A DNA stretch of 64,000 nt from Candidatus Zhuqueibacterota bacterium (GCA_016926625.1 JAFGOE010000083.1:24569-88568); one strand, 5' to 3'. Numbered from the stretch's first letter, positions 49,345-60,454 are shown. Made by a program: numbers and translations. The notes: generated by a model not told the origin, from the sequence alone.

Positions 49345-52116
49345 TCAAGAACAACCGCTTGTAGAGCCACAAGTAAGGCATTTATAGCAGGTGCCATTTC
49401 TGACCATAATGGAACCACATTCAGAGCATGTAGGTGCATCGGATTGAGTTTGAAATATGTGTTTCTCGAACGATTCGTTTTTGACGATATCTTGTTGGAC
49501 AGCCTCGTCCTGCTGTAATTCCTGCTCCATGACATCAAAATCTTCTTTATCCGATTCATCCGGCATGAATTTCATCTGCAGCCATCTGAAAATGTAGTCG
49601 ATAATCGATTTGGCGATTGGAATCTGGCGGTTTGAAGTGAAACCGCTCGGTTCGAAACGAACGTGACTGAATTTATCGATAAGGACTTTCAATGGCACGC
49701 CGTATTGCAGTGTCATCGATATAGCGGTTGCGAATGAATTCATCAGGCCGGAGACGATAGACCCTTGCTTCGCCATGATGATGAACATTTCACCCGGCAT
49801 CCCATCGTCAAACATACCAACGGTGATATAGCCTTCGTGTCCGGCAACGGTGAATTTGTGCGTGATCGATTTTCTTTCATCAGGCAGCCGTCTACGATAA
49901 GGCTTTGATGGGATCTTCTTTTCTGCCGAGGATGGTTCCCTGGAGGTGGAGAGCGGTTGTGTTCTCTTGGCACCATCCCTGTAGATGGCGACAGCCTTTA
50001 GTCCTGCTTCCCATGATTTGATATAGGCTTCTCGCACATCGGCGTGTGTGGAGTTATGGGGCATATTCACGGTCTTGGAAATCGCACCGGATATGAAGGG
50101 TTGAACCGCAGCCATCATCTTGATATGGCCCATGTAATGGATGGATCTAACGCCGTTTAGCGGCTTAAACGCACAATCGAATACGGGTAAATGCTGATCC
50201 AGCAAGTTGGGGGCGCCCTCGATCGTATCCTGTTGATCGAGATAGAGTTTGATCGCTTCGATCTGATCGTCAGTATATCCTAATTTGGTTAGAGCGATCG
50301 GAATGGTGGAATTGACCAGTTTAATCGTGCCGCCGCCGACCAGTTTTTTATATTTCAACAGAGCGATATCCGGTTCGATGCCTGTGGTATCGCAATCCAT
50401 CATGAAGCCGATGGTACCGGTCGGGGCAAGGACGGATACCTGGGCATTGCGGTAGCCATATTTTTTTCCTGCTGCGTAAGTTTCGCTCCATACATCATCG
50501 GCGGACTGTAACAGGTCGCTTATCTCATCAAATTTATTAATCTTCATGACCTGGTCCAAATGTTTCTTGATCACGCGGAGCATGGGTTTTGAATTCTTTT
50601 TATACTCAGGGAACGGTTTCAAATGATGAGCGATTTCAGCCGATGTATTGTATGCCATCCCGGTCATGATGGCCGTGACTGCCGCTGCAAACGAGCGACC
50701 CTGATCACTGTCGTATGGATATCCGTTCGCCATCAGCAGCGCACCCAAATTAGCGTAACCGAGTCCGAGAGTCCTGAAAAGATGGCTGTTTTTATCGATA
50801 GAAGCAGTGGGATACGAAGCATTATGGATGAGTATGTCTTGTGCGATGATCATGATACGCACGGCGTTGGAAAACGATTCGATGTCGAATCCATTCTCTA
50901 CTGTGTAGAAACGCATCAGGTTGAGTGATGCCAGATTGCATGCCGTATCGTCGATGAACATGTATTCGCTGCACGGATTTGATGCATTGATCCAGGCGCT
51001 GTTCGGACAGGTGTGCCATGAATTGATCGTCGTGTCGAATTGCAGCCCCGGATCTCCGCACAGATGAGCAGCTGAAACGATTTGGTCCATCAGTTCATCG
51101 GCTTTGTAAGTATGGATGACTTCTCCGGTTGTAACAGCGTATGTTTCCCAGTGAGCGTGGTTCAGGACTCGTTTCATAAAGTCATCGGTCACTCGGACGC
51201 TGTGATTGGCGTTTTGGAAGAAGACCGAGTTATAGGCGATCCCATTAAACGAGCCATCGTAACCGGCGTCGATGAGTGCCCAGGCTTTTTTCTCTTCCTC
51301 GGCTTTACAGTTGATGAATTCCAGGATATCAGGATGATCGATATTCAGGATGACCATCTTGGCGGCACGACGCGTCTTCCCACCCGATTTGATCGCACCG
51401 GCGAAACTGTCATATCCTTTCATGAAGGAGACAGGGCCAGATGATGAACCGCCTGACTTTAATTTTTCAAATGATGAGCGCAGAGGTGAGAAGTTCGTTC
51501 CAGCGCCTGATCCCCATTTAAACAACATTCCTTCGGTTTTGGCCAGGGTTAAGATCGATTCCATGCTATCGGATACCGAGTTGATGAAACACGCTGAGAT
51601 TTGAGGTTTCTTTTCGATGCCGAGATTAAACCAAACCGGACTATTAAACGCTGCCATTTGATGAAGAAGAAGATGCGTTAATTCATGATAATATATTTCT
51701 TTCGTGTCATGCGAGGCAAAATACCCATCCTTGAATCCCCAATCGCTTATGGTCCTGGTTACTCTGTCTATCAATTGTTTTAAACTATGTTCTCTCTCTG
51801 CTGAGCCTATTTTCCCATGAAAATATTTAGAGGAAACGACATTTACCGCTGTCTGAGACCAGTTATCCGGGAATTCGACGTCGTTTTGTTCGAAAACAGG
51901 TTCACCTTTATCATTGATAATCGATGCGTTTCTATTTTTCCATTGAATTTTGTGAAAAGGGTGTACAGCGTCTTTATTAAAGAAAGCTGCTATTTTGAGT
52001 CCTTCCATTTTTCCATTAGAATCATCATTAATCTTTCTCATCAATGTACCATTGTCGATATCAGGACTTTTCTCATGAAGTGATTTTGATTCATCGTGCT
52101 GGTGATTTTTTATCAT
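49345..52116 (-). CDS. nrdJ: Vitamin B12-dependent ribonucleotide reductase
   Basis: FNSPVWFNLGIEKKPQISACFINSVSDSM, NPCSEYMFIDDTACNLASLNL, PTGTIGFMMDCDTTGIEPD, C-terminal zinc ribbon CSECG..CYKCLTCG; AGGAGG SD before ATG at 52116. Confidence 0.95.
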   Translation of the reverse strand: MIKNHQHDESKSLHEKSPDIDNGTLMRKINDDSNGKMEGLKIAAFFNKDAVHPFHKIQWKNRNASIINDKGEPVFEQNDVEFPDNWSQTAVNVVSSKYFHGKIGSAEREHSLKQLIDRVTRTISDWGFKDGYFASHDTKEIYYHELTHLLLHQMAAFNSPVWFNLGIEKKPQISACFINSVSDSMESILTLAKTEGMLFKWGSGAGTNFSPLRSSFEKLKSGGSSSGPVSFMKGYDSFAGAIKSGGKTRRAAKMVILNIDHPDILEFINCKAEEEKKAWALIDAGYDGSFNGIAYNSVFFQNANHSVRVTDDFMKRVLNHAHWETYAVTTGEVIHTYKADELMDQIVSAAHLCGDPGLQFDTTINSWHTCPNSAWINASNPCSEYMFIDDTACNLASLNLMRFYTVENGFDIESFSNAVRIMIIAQDILIHNASYPTASIDKNSHLFRTLGLGYANLGALLMANGYPYDSDQGRSFAAAVTAIMTGMAYNTSAEIAHHLKPFPEYKKNSKPMLRVIKKHLDQVMKINKFDEISDLLQSADDVWSETYAAGKKYGYRNAQVSVLAPTGTIGFMMDCDTTGIEPDIALLKYKKLVGGGTIKLVNSTIPIALTKLGYTDDQIEAIKLYLDQQDTIEGAPNLLDQHLPVFDCAFKPLNGVRSIHYMGHIKMMAAVQPFISGAISKTVNMPHNSTHADVREAYIKSWEAGLKAVAIYRDGAKRTQPLSTSREPSSAEKKIPSKPYRRRLPDERKSITHKFTVAGHEGYITVGMFDDGMPGEMFIIMAKQGSIVSGLMNSFATAISMTLQYGVPLKVLIDKFSHVRFEPSGFTSNRQIPIAKSIIDYIFRWLQMKFMPDESDKEDFDVMEQELQQDEAVQQDIVKNESFEKHIFQTQSDAPTCSECGSIMVRNGTCYKCLTCGSTSGCS

Positions 52117-52245
52117 TATGCCTCCTGACTGATAGATCATCCATATGTCTCAATAATCAAACTAGTTCATACTTAACTATCATTGAATGATTCGATGAAT
52201 TGAATTGACGACAACTTCATCGATCTCTATGTAAAATGCAGATGC

Positions 52246-52297
52246 AATATACAATATAATTATCATATAGTCAAGAAAAAAATACTATATATTGTAG
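52246..52297 (-). promoter_or_regulatory. nrdJ promoter (TTGACT-N17-TATATT) with NrdR-box-like element
   Basis: -35 52269-52274, -10 52246-52251; CTACAATATATAGTAT (52282-52297) matches the recalled NrdR consensus at about 13/16; a weaker half-site is ~33 bp away over the -10. Confidence 0.5.
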
Positions 52298-52665
52298 TAA
52301 TTTATAAAAAACAACCACAACCTGTAGTGGTTATAGATTTATACAATAAATTTTAGAGCAGTTTAATATTTATCGGACTGCAACGCAGTCGGATTGTTCG
52401 CTTTTAATATCAGGAATAGCAAATGAAATCAAAAGATCAGTCACTATTTGGAAGCCTTTATTACCATATGAATCGAATGAAAAGTAACGTATATTTTTGT
52501 GAACTCAGTCATCACCAATCAGGTCGATGTGTCGGAACGACCCTGGCATCAGCGTGTTGTTTCGTCATAATTTTCAAGACAGGATAATGAATAAAGGACG
52601 ATATATGGTGTATCATGATTAGAGCCACTCAATAGGTCGAATCTAATTCAGGAAAGGAGATTATC

Positions 52666-52845
52666 ATGATCTATTTAGAAGAGAAAAATGACATCAATCC
52701 GATTTGTCCTCATTGCAAGACGGAGATCAGAAAGGTATGGTATCAGGAACTGGAGACATTTCTGGGCAAGCGCTACATCTATTATTGTCCGAACTGTCGT
52801 GCCACTCTGGGAGTCTCGCATCGCAAGGGATTCTGGATGGGATAG
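52666..52845 (+). CDS. Small zinc-ribbon protein (59 aa)
   Basis: MIYLEEKNDINPICPHCKTEIRKVWYQELETFLGKRYIYYCPNCRATLGVSHRKGFWMG, CPHC/CPNC pairs, SD GGAAAGGAG; missed by the ORF track on length. Confidence 0.75.
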   Translation: MIYLEEKNDINPICPHCKTEIRKVWYQELETFLGKRYIYYCPNCRATLGVSHRKGFWMG

Positions 52846-52910
52846 GATGAGAGTTCACATCGTAAGATGTTGTTCTGTCGATAAAACGATAGATACCGAC
52901 TAAAATCGTG

Positions 52911-53189
52911 TTAATTTTCAGTGGAAGATGGATACATTTTTTGGTGATATTTCATGAAAAGTTTTTGTTGTTCCACTAAGCCACTCGTTTCACGGACGGT
53001 AAGATGCATAAAGGCATATTTCAGCATCTCGTTCAATAATTTTAAATTTCTGCGATAGTAATCCGGAGATCTTAATTCTTTGAGTTTAACTGACTCTAAT
53101 GCTCTGGCAGCTCGCTGCCAGGTTTCGATCCATTTTTTGATATTTTCTTTGGACGTTGAGTCATTCATCATCGTTTTACCTTTATTCAC
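52911..53189 (-). CDS. Small protein of unknown function (~90 aa)
   Basis: Intact helical ORF, no family recognised. Confidence 0.5.
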   Translation of the reverse strand: MNKGKTMMNDSTSKENIKKWIETWQRAARALESVKLKELRSPDYYRRNLKLLNEMLKYAFMHLTVRETSGLVEQQKLFMKYHQKMYPSSTEN

Positions 53190-53519
53190 ACATAGCGTTG
53201 AATAATGATTTTATTCTTTCAGATCAATAAAAGATGGTTAATCTATTATTAGATTCACTGCTATATGATACAAAATTGGATTGTCATTGTCAATAGAATT
53301 ATGCAAGGTAGTATTTGTATTGCTATCGGATTCTGGTACCTGGATGGCTGGAACGGTAAGACAAAAGTATAAATTTTAATTATTTCGTTTCATATAACTA
53401 TTTAAATCAATTGAAAACGGTTAGTGCTGATATTACTCAATCACTCAAATATACCGCCAATTATCATCGTCATGCATGTATAAAAAAATATAGGGGGAGT
53501 GCAAATTCTTACTCTTCTA

Positions 53520-54329
53520 TCATCTTCCTTTCAGCATATCGGCAATTGTCACTTCAGGGTGGTGATACCTTTTGATGTTCATATTGATACCGCCGAGGCT
53601 GATCGCTTCCTCAGGGCACCAGTGCAGGCAGGCGAAACAGCTCACGCAATGGTCTGACCATCTTGGTTTAGCATCTATGATTTCTATATTGTTGACGGGA
53701 CAGATGACTTTGCATATTCCACAGCCGTCACAGTTACTATCGGCCTTCAGCACCAGTGAGTTTACACCTTTGAACAACATGACCATCAGGAATTTCAGAG
53801 CATAGGGCATCATTTTAAGAACAGGCGGTCTAAAGAAGTCGATGAGCCAATTGCTCGCTTCGATTTTCCCTTCGTTTCTTGCGTCGATATAGGCGTATAT
53901 CTCATCTCGTTTTATTTTCCAACTCTCGTACATCCGACGATGTTGTGCTGCATCCATTGCACCCGAACCGATGCCATTATGCGGCATGGGGACAGTAAAT
54001 CCTGCTGATAAATGCCCACCGCAGGATTGCAGTACTTTATCAAAATGATGGAGCGACCTGGATGCAGCCAGTCCATAGGTGCACACGGCGAAAAGATACG
54101 CCGAGCCGATATGTTTTAATTTGCGGACAAAATCCTCCATTATCCGAGGGGGTTTGAAGTCGTAGGTAGGGAATACAAATCCGACCACATTCGCTTCAAC
54201 CGTAATCGATGTCTGGTTCATCCTGGATGTAACCGCTATCAATCTGCCGTTTAATTTCTTAGCCAGATATTCCGCTACAACAAATGAATTACCTGTGCCT
54301 GAAAAATAATAGATATCGACCTTCTCCAT
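53520..54329 (-). CDS. EFR1-type flavodoxin-ferredoxin fusion protein
   Basis: DIYYFSGTGNSFVVAEYLAKKL flavodoxin motif; two 4Fe-4S motifs CDGCGICKVICPV and CVSCFACLHWCP. Confidence 0.88.
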   Translation of the reverse strand: MEKVDIYYFSGTGNSFVVAEYLAKKLNGRLIAVTSRMNQTSITVEANVVGFVFPTYDFKPPRIMEDFVRKLKHIGSAYLFAVCTYGLAASRSLHHFDKVLQSCGGHLSAGFTVPMPHNGIGSGAMDAAQHRRMYESWKIKRDEIYAYIDARNEGKIEASNWLIDFFRPPVLKMMPYALKFLMVMLFKGVNSLVLKADSNCDGCGICKVICPVNNIEIIDAKPRWSDHCVSCFACLHWCPEEAISLGGINMNIKRYHHPEVTIADMLKGR

Positions 54330-54363
54330 GATCCACCGAATATTTTTTATAAATCTGTCTGCT

Positions 54364-54726
54364 TTAATGGTAAAGTATTTCACCAGCTGATTTCAGTTTG
54401 TCCTTCCACATGTCCAGAAGCACGCGAAGATCCTCTGCGGGATTATAATCCGGCTCGTCCGATGGTTCCAGTTGATCCAATATCTCAAACGTAAAGGCCG
54501 TTGCTCCGAACTCGTTCCAGTCCTTCTGCAATTCCCGATGACGATGCGATCCTAACTCGAGCTGAAAGCGTTGGCTATTGAGTTTTCCGCTAAGATTAGG
54601 TGCTGATCCCAGAAAAGATTTCCCGTTGACATTGTTGCGGACACGATATACTCCAGCAGGTGGAGGCGATTCCTTGTATTTACGAATAATATCTTTGCGG
54701 TTCATGTTGTTTCTCCAATTCATCAA
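54364..54726 (-). CDS. GIY-YIG-like nuclease family protein
   Basis: PPAGVYRVRNNVNGKSFLGSAPNL...FEILDQLEP. Confidence 0.75.
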   Translation of the reverse strand: MMNWRNNMNRKDIIRKYKESPPPAGVYRVRNNVNGKSFLGSAPNLSGKLNSQRFQLELGSHRHRELQKDWNEFGATAFTFEILDQLEPSDEPDYNPAEDLRVLLDMWKDKLKSAGEILYH

Positions 54727-54755
54727 GTATGTTGTTCAAAGAAGCTATTGTATTT

Positions 54756-55682
54756 TTAATTTTTTCGATTCAACCAACGCATCCAATCGATGCAGCGTGC
54801 GGTCCAGGTTGCTAAGTGCCCTTTGCCGACGGCCAGTGAAAAACCATGTCCACCTTCGGGGTAAATGTGCATTTCAACTGGGATGTTGTTATCCTTTAAT
54901 GCCTGATAAAATATCAAACTGTTCTCCACAGGAACCGACCTGTCATCGCTTGCATGAACGATAAATGTAGGAGGCGTATCCGCTGTCACCTGTATTTCAT
55001 TGGAGTAATATGCAGACAATTCAGGATTATGATTTTCACCGATCAGTGCATTTCGCGAGCCTTCATGCATGAAGGGATGAGAGAATGTGATGACAGGGTA
55101 CAAGAGAATCATGAAATCGGGTCTCGAACTCAGCGATTCGATAGGATCGGAGGCATTACTGTCTTCGCCATTAAAATGTGTTCCAGCCGTTGAAGCAAGG
55201 TGTCCCCCGGCAGAGGAACCCATGATGCCGATTTTATCCCCGGCAATGTTCCATTCGGCAGCATGGTAGCGAGTCAAACGAATGGCTCGCTGAGCATCGA
55301 TCAGTGGTGATTTATGATTTATGATATTACTTTCTGAAATAGGCAGACGGTACTTCAACACGATAGCTGCGATTCCATTCGCATTAAACCATTTTGCAAT
55401 ATCAGAACCCTCCCAATCGTACGCCAGACGGATGTAACTGCCCCCAGGACATATGACGACGGCCTGACCGGTGGCCATTCTTTTTGAAGGCAGATAGACT
55501 GAAATATTCGGTTGTTGTACAAAACTTATTCTTACGATATCGGAGGAATCGATCAGTTCGATCTCGTCCGCTTTTTGATAATTAGGGATTTTATCAGGCC
55601 ACAATGGCAGGACATAATTTTGTCCTGCACACATACTGGTCATGACGAGTAAAAATACGATCAACAGTGCATATTTCATCAT
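54756..55682 (-). CDS. Exported alpha/beta hydrolase (esterase/xylanase family)
   Basis: Signal peptide; VVICPGGSYIRLAYDWEGSDIAKWFN, GIMGSSAGGHLAST, HASDDRSVPVENSL, YPEGGHGF. Confidence 0.93.
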   Translation of the reverse strand: MMKYALLIVFLLVMTSMCAGQNYVLPLWPDKIPNYQKADEIELIDSSDIVRISFVQQPNISVYLPSKRMATGQAVVICPGGSYIRLAYDWEGSDIAKWFNANGIAAIVLKYRLPISESNIINHKSPLIDAQRAIRLTRYHAAEWNIAGDKIGIMGSSAGGHLASTAGTHFNGEDSNASDPIESLSSRPDFMILLYPVITFSHPFMHEGSRNALIGENHNPELSAYYSNEIQVTADTPPTFIVHASDDRSVPVENSLIFYQALKDNNIPVEMHIYPEGGHGFSLAVGKGHLATWTARCIDWMRWLNRKN

Positions 55683-55738
55683 TATCGAAGAGACCTTTCA
55701 AAATTTTATAGAGTACAGGTCATTGGTGTATATTGATA

Positions 55739-57403
55739 TCACGATACCGAATGCCTCAATATCGCGCCAGCCCTGGCACTCGTATGCTCTCCCTGGCTCA
55801 CGGTTATTTTACCATTGACGATGACATAATCTATGCCGACCGGAAATTGATGAGGATTTTCAAAAGTCGCCCTGTCTATGACCGTATCCGAATTAAATAG
55901 GACGATATCGGCGTAATAGTCTTTCGCCAGTATACCACGTTTTGGGATACCCATTTTTTGTGCCGGCATCGAAGTCATCTTTTTCACCGCAGTTGGCAAG
56001 TCGAATAACTGCTCCTCTCGACAATATTTCCCGAGGACGCGGGGAAACGTGCCGTAATAGCGCGGATGCGGTTGGCCTTCAGCCAGTATCCCCTGAGGCG
56101 ATATGGCGTTGCCATCGGAAGCGATCATTATCAAGGGTGATGACAGCACTTTTCTGAGGTTATCTTCGCTCATTCCAAATCCCACGATTCGAACACGATT
56201 TTTTTCCCGGGTCAGTATCGATCGAATGAAGTCGGTCGCTGACAAATTCTTCTCATTGGCACAATGAGCAATCGATTTTCCCACTAACTGCTTATTGTCT
56301 TTTAAGGAACAATAGGTTATTACCACACGCTCCCAACCACCCATATTTTTCCCCTGTGTCTCCAGGTGCTTATCGATTTGAGGTATGAGATGTTTGTCGT
56401 TCAACCGTGAGATGATCTCTGCCTCGTTGCCCTGGCGTGCCCACAGGGGTAAAAACGCTGACAATCCTGTGCCAAAGGCGATATAGGGATAACGATCGGC
56501 GAGGATGGGTAGTCCCGATGCGGAGGCTGAATGGATCATCTCCAGCATATGGTCGAGCTTATGCCAATTGTGGGGATGATTAGCCTTTAGATGAGAGATC
56601 TGCATGGATACGCCCGATTCGCGGCATATCGTCAAGGCTTCCTCGATGGCTTCTTCGACGAAGTCCTCTTCATCGCGCATATGCGTCGCATAGATGCCAT
56701 TAAGTTGGGCAACGACTTTATTCAGTTCGATTAATTCTGAAGTAGAGGCGTAACTTCCGGGAGCGTATTCGAGTCCCGTTGAGAGACCAAAGCTACCGTT
56801 TTCGATCGATTGTCTTAGCAGGTCCATCATCAACTTCAATTGCTGTGGCGTAGCCTGCACGTCATTTTTACCGACGACGTAACTGCGCAGGTTCCCGTGA
56901 CCGGTCAACGTGGCGTAATTAATGGAGATTTTATGATTTTGTAGTATCAGTAAAAAATTATTCACATCATTCCAATTGATATGAAATCCGTATTTAGCGA
57001 ATGCGTCTGCGTCTTCCTGGAGGAAGTCGCTATCGTTTAACGGAAACGGAGAGTAACCGCAATTTCCGGACAATTCGGTTGTGACACCCTGGTGTATCTT
57101 ACTCTCAGCTTTCGGATTGACCAATAATTCCAGATCGGTGTGCGAATGAATATCGATAAAACCGGGTGAAATGACCAATCCCTTGCCGTCGATGACGGTG
57201 TCAGCAGTGGTGCTTTTCAGATTTCCGATCGCGGCTATTTTATCCCCGATCACACCGATATCTCCCTGAAATGCTTCAGATCCGGTTCCGTCGATAACGG
57301 TTCCGTTTTTAATCAGGATATTGAATCGATTTCTAACACGGCAGCCACACAGCAAAGCCAGTGTTCCTGCGGTTATTGTTTTAACAAACGTTCGGCGGTT
57401 CAT
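55739..57403 (-). CDS. Exported N-acyl-D-amino-acid deacylase family amidohydrolase
   Basis: NGTVIDGTGSEAFQGDIGVIGDKI, SPGFIDIHSHTD, TELSGNCGYSPFP, GLSTGLEYAPGSYAS, terminal Asp region MIASDGNAISPQG. Confidence 0.93.
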   Translation of the reverse strand: MNRRTFVKTITAGTLALLCGCRVRNRFNILIKNGTVIDGTGSEAFQGDIGVIGDKIAAIGNLKSTTADTVIDGKGLVISPGFIDIHSHTDLELLVNPKAESKIHQGVTTELSGNCGYSPFPLNDSDFLQEDADAFAKYGFHINWNDVNNFLLILQNHKISINYATLTGHGNLRSYVVGKNDVQATPQQLKLMMDLLRQSIENGSFGLSTGLEYAPGSYASTSELIELNKVVAQLNGIYATHMRDEEDFVEEAIEEALTICRESGVSMQISHLKANHPHNWHKLDHMLEMIHSASASGLPILADRYPYIAFGTGLSAFLPLWARQGNEAEIISRLNDKHLIPQIDKHLETQGKNMGGWERVVITYCSLKDNKQLVGKSIAHCANEKNLSATDFIRSILTREKNRVRIVGFGMSEDNLRKVLSSPLIMIASDGNAISPQGILAEGQPHPRYYGTFPRVLGKYCREEQLFDLPTAVKKMTSMPAQKMGIPKRGILAKDYYADIVLFNSDTVIDRATFENPHQFPVGIDYVIVNGKITVSQGEHTSARAGAILRHSVS

Positions 57404-57784
57404 ATGATCTTCCGTTCTTAATGATTTGTGTGAGTAATTAACTTGTTTCTAACAGTTATAATAATAATCAGTGCAATAAGGCAGGCGATGAATAGAGAAT
57501 CTTTGACTGGTTGTATTGCACATGTTTCCATTCGATGTGTAGATTATATGTTGTTCATTGTATTATTAATAATGAAATCTTATCAACGACTTGTTCGATA
57601 ATAGAAGAAGGTATTCTGCAAATAAATTTTACCTGTCGTGCTTTCCAATCAAGACTCTTCACTTGATCCGCCGGGATGTTCCCGGGACAGGAATGTGATT
57701 TAATAACATAAAAGATAAATTACATCGCGGATGAATGCAAGTAAAATTTTGCCCTTGGTCTGTAAATTGATATAATTTATATCA

Positions 57785-58474
57785 TCATTGCTTAATCGCC
57801 TTGAAATAAAGAAGCGCACCGTTATCACACGATATAGGATAATATTGGAATCCATGTTCATTGCAGATATGACTTAATTCAGTTTCCGAATAGAGAACAC
57901 CTCTGATAGTGCTCTTCAGAATGTTTTTTTCCGGCACAGGGACGACGCAGACGAATATTCCGTTGGGAAGAAGGATACGATTAACTTCTTGAAACACCTT
58001 TTTAGCATTTCCGATAAAATTTAGTGAGAGGATGCAGAGACAGAGGTCGTAAATTTCGCTGGAAAAGGGCAAATCGTCGGCGCTTACCACATAAAATTCC
58101 GGATTTAAGAAACCGGCTTTAGTAAACCGTTTTGCCGCCTGTTTGAGAAGGCCGGGACTCACATCGGTGCCGGTGTATCGATTATCATGGTCGAGAAAAT
58201 TTACTGCACTTCCGCTGCCTGTACCCAGTTCCAGAATATTTTTCCCCCGAACATCGGCTAATTCTTGAGATAATGTTTGATAATGTTGTTTAACATCGGC
58301 ACCAAATTTTTTGGGGAAGACGGATCTTTCCATGATGACGTCATAGAGAAATGAAAAGCTGTCACACAGCCAGGGTTTGAAACGTTGAATTTTATTGCGA
58401 TCAGTCGCAAGATAGTAAAGTGTGCCTTTTTTAACGACATGAATGTCTGGTTTCAATGGGATCATTGGGATCAT
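57785..58474 (-). CDS. Class I SAM-dependent methyltransferase
   Basis: NILELGTGSGSAVNFLDHDNRYTGTDVSPGLLKQAAKR, DLCLCILSLNFIGNAKKVFQEVNRIL. Confidence 0.93.
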   Translation of the reverse strand: MIPMIPLKPDIHVVKKGTLYYLATDRNKIQRFKPWLCDSFSFLYDVIMERSVFPKKFGADVKQHYQTLSQELADVRGKNILELGTGSGSAVNFLDHDNRYTGTDVSPGLLKQAAKRFTKAGFLNPEFYVVSADDLPFSSEIYDLCLCILSLNFIGNAKKVFQEVNRILLPNGIFVCVVPVPEKNILKSTIRGVLYSETELSHICNEHGFQYYPISCDNGALLYFKAIKQ

Positions 58475-58592
58475 TTTTGTTTTTCTCCTGATAATGAATT
58501 TAAGTGATTAAATATTTTCGTTTTGTTTTTCCCTGCGGTTTTTTATTTCATAAGAACCATTTGGTTTAAACATATTAAGGAGTTTGCGTGTA

Positions 58593-60170
58593 TCATCGTT
58601 TCCGGTCATATATGTTCGTTTTATTTTCCAACCTATTCATTATTAATGTCGATAATGCATCTCCTTTTTTATAATGACCGACAAGGACATCCTCATATTT
58701 ATCGAGTTCGAACGTCAGGCTTGCAGAATCAAATGAAAATTTTAATTTAAAGGTGCTATCGACGGCAGCAGTTGTTTTTATCCAGCCTCGCTTGAAGAAA
58801 CCTGCCGGATGGTCTCCCCATGAGTAGAGGACAGATGCTTCGGTGGAATCGATATTTTCGATAACGAGTTGATCGGCGATGCTAAAATCACCTCGTCCGA
58901 ACCAGTGTCCTGAAAGTTTAGTGATAGAGCTATTAAGAGCATCGGAAGGCGTAATTATCTGAAATGTTTCTGCGATGGGTGCTTCGCTTTTGATTTTCTC
59001 AAAATTATAATTAAAATTGACATCGAACGATGGTAAGATATAGCGATACATGATCTCATTGTTTGGGGCTGGTGCGGCATAATTGCCTCCGGTCAGCAAT
59101 ACTACTGCATTTAATTCAGGAAGGATAATGATGTTCTGACCTCCCCAGCCAGATGCTGCAAACGAAGGGTATGAAACATTACCAAGTTTATAAGTCCTGG
59201 TCCACCATTGATAGCCATATCCCTCGTCGGTGTTAAAACGCACGTATGGTGAGGTCGATTTTGCTATCCATTCGGGTGATACTATCTGTTTGGATTGCCA
59301 TACGCCGTTGTTCAGCATAAGATAACCAATTTTGGCCATATCACGTGGTCTCAATTTCAGATCGCCGGAAGCGTATACCACATCGGGATTGATGTAAATC
59401 CATTTATGCTGTTTGATGCCCAGCGGATCGAACAAATATTTTTGGGCGAACTCGTCCAACCTGATGCCAGAGGTCTTCTGAATTATTTCTCCGAGCAGAT
59501 TGGTGTTACCGCCATTGTAGTAGAAATTGCTACCCGGTTGATGAATAATTTGCTTTGAAAGGATGTATCTGATGGGATCAGGGACGAGGAACAATTGGAT
59601 GATATCATTTACTGTTTCGCCGTAGAATATATCCTGTTCATTCCACTGCAGCCCTGATGTCATTGTCAGTAAATGTTGTAGTGTAATTTGACTTTTCAGG
59701 CTATTGTTAAGCGATGCATATTGTGGGAAGAAATTGAATAGTGTCTCATCAACGTTGTCGATAAATCCCTGATCCAGGGCGATTCCGAATAAGATGGAGG
59801 TAATACTTTTGGTAACTGATGCCATATTGTGAATTGTAGTGGAATTGAATTGGGTATATTCCCCTTTGAAGTCTTTTGCCTCATAATTAAAGGTATAGCC
59901 CGGAAAATAGTGTTCGAGGACGAGTTTGCCATCTTTAACAATTAGAACGCTATGGATATTTTGATAGGAGTCTTCACAAATCTTGTTCACCAATATTTGT
60001 AATTTAGTTGAATCGATGCCTGAGCTACTTAAATTTCCGACTTCCCAACCATCATCTGTTTGAGTTGGCTTGCTGATCACTGTATTGTGGATACTTGTAT
60101 TTTTTTCGTCTGAACAGTAAATCACGATAATCAGAATGAAGAAGATGATGGGAAATATATATTTTCTCAT
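58593..60170 (-). CDS. Serine hydrolase, beta-lactamase/class C-like family
   Basis: SVTKSITSILFG (SxxK), YNGGNTNLLGEIIQ (YxN-like), lipoprotein-like N-terminus VIYCS. Confidence 0.92.
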   Translation of the reverse strand: MRKYIFPIIFFILIIVIYCSDEKNTSIHNTVISKPTQTDDGWEVGNLSSSGIDSTKLQILVNKICEDSYQNIHSVLIVKDGKLVLEHYFPGYTFNYEAKDFKGEYTQFNSTTIHNMASVTKSITSILFGIALDQGFIDNVDETLFNFFPQYASLNNSLKSQITLQHLLTMTSGLQWNEQDIFYGETVNDIIQLFLVPDPIRYILSKQIIHQPGSNFYYNGGNTNLLGEIIQKTSGIRLDEFAQKYLFDPLGIKQHKWIYINPDVVYASGDLKLRPRDMAKIGYLMLNNGVWQSKQIVSPEWIAKSTSPYVRFNTDEGYGYQWWTRTYKLGNVSYPSFAASGWGGQNIIILPELNAVVLLTGGNYAAPAPNNEIMYRYILPSFDVNFNYNFEKIKSEAPIAETFQIITPSDALNSSITKLSGHWFGRGDFSIADQLVIENIDSTEASVLYSWGDHPAGFFKRGWIKTTAAVDSTFKLKFSFDSASLTFELDKYEDVLVGHYKKGDALSTLIMNRLENKTNIYDRKR

Positions 60171-60454
60171 GTTTAGTTCCTTTCTTTTAATAATTACATG
60201 TTCTACAAAAAGCGGCTACCATTAGAAGTCTTTTAAAGAATAATAGAGTCCTTGTAACAATGTATCGTATTATTTAATATCTGTCAATAGTTATTTTGAT
60301 CCTATGATTATTTAGCCATCGATTAGTTATTTTTATAATAATCTATCAAGCTAATAGATGCTATTTTGAAAACATTGAAATTATTTTTAATAATTTTAAA
60401 ATAAGATGATTCTTCTATGGTATATGGTATATTTTTACGATGAACAGATTTATC

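Noticed and set aside
52117-52660. Cobalamin riboswitch upstream of nrdJ
   Set aside because: No B12-box-like or GCCACTG-like core seen on the minus strand; an Infernal scan would be decisive
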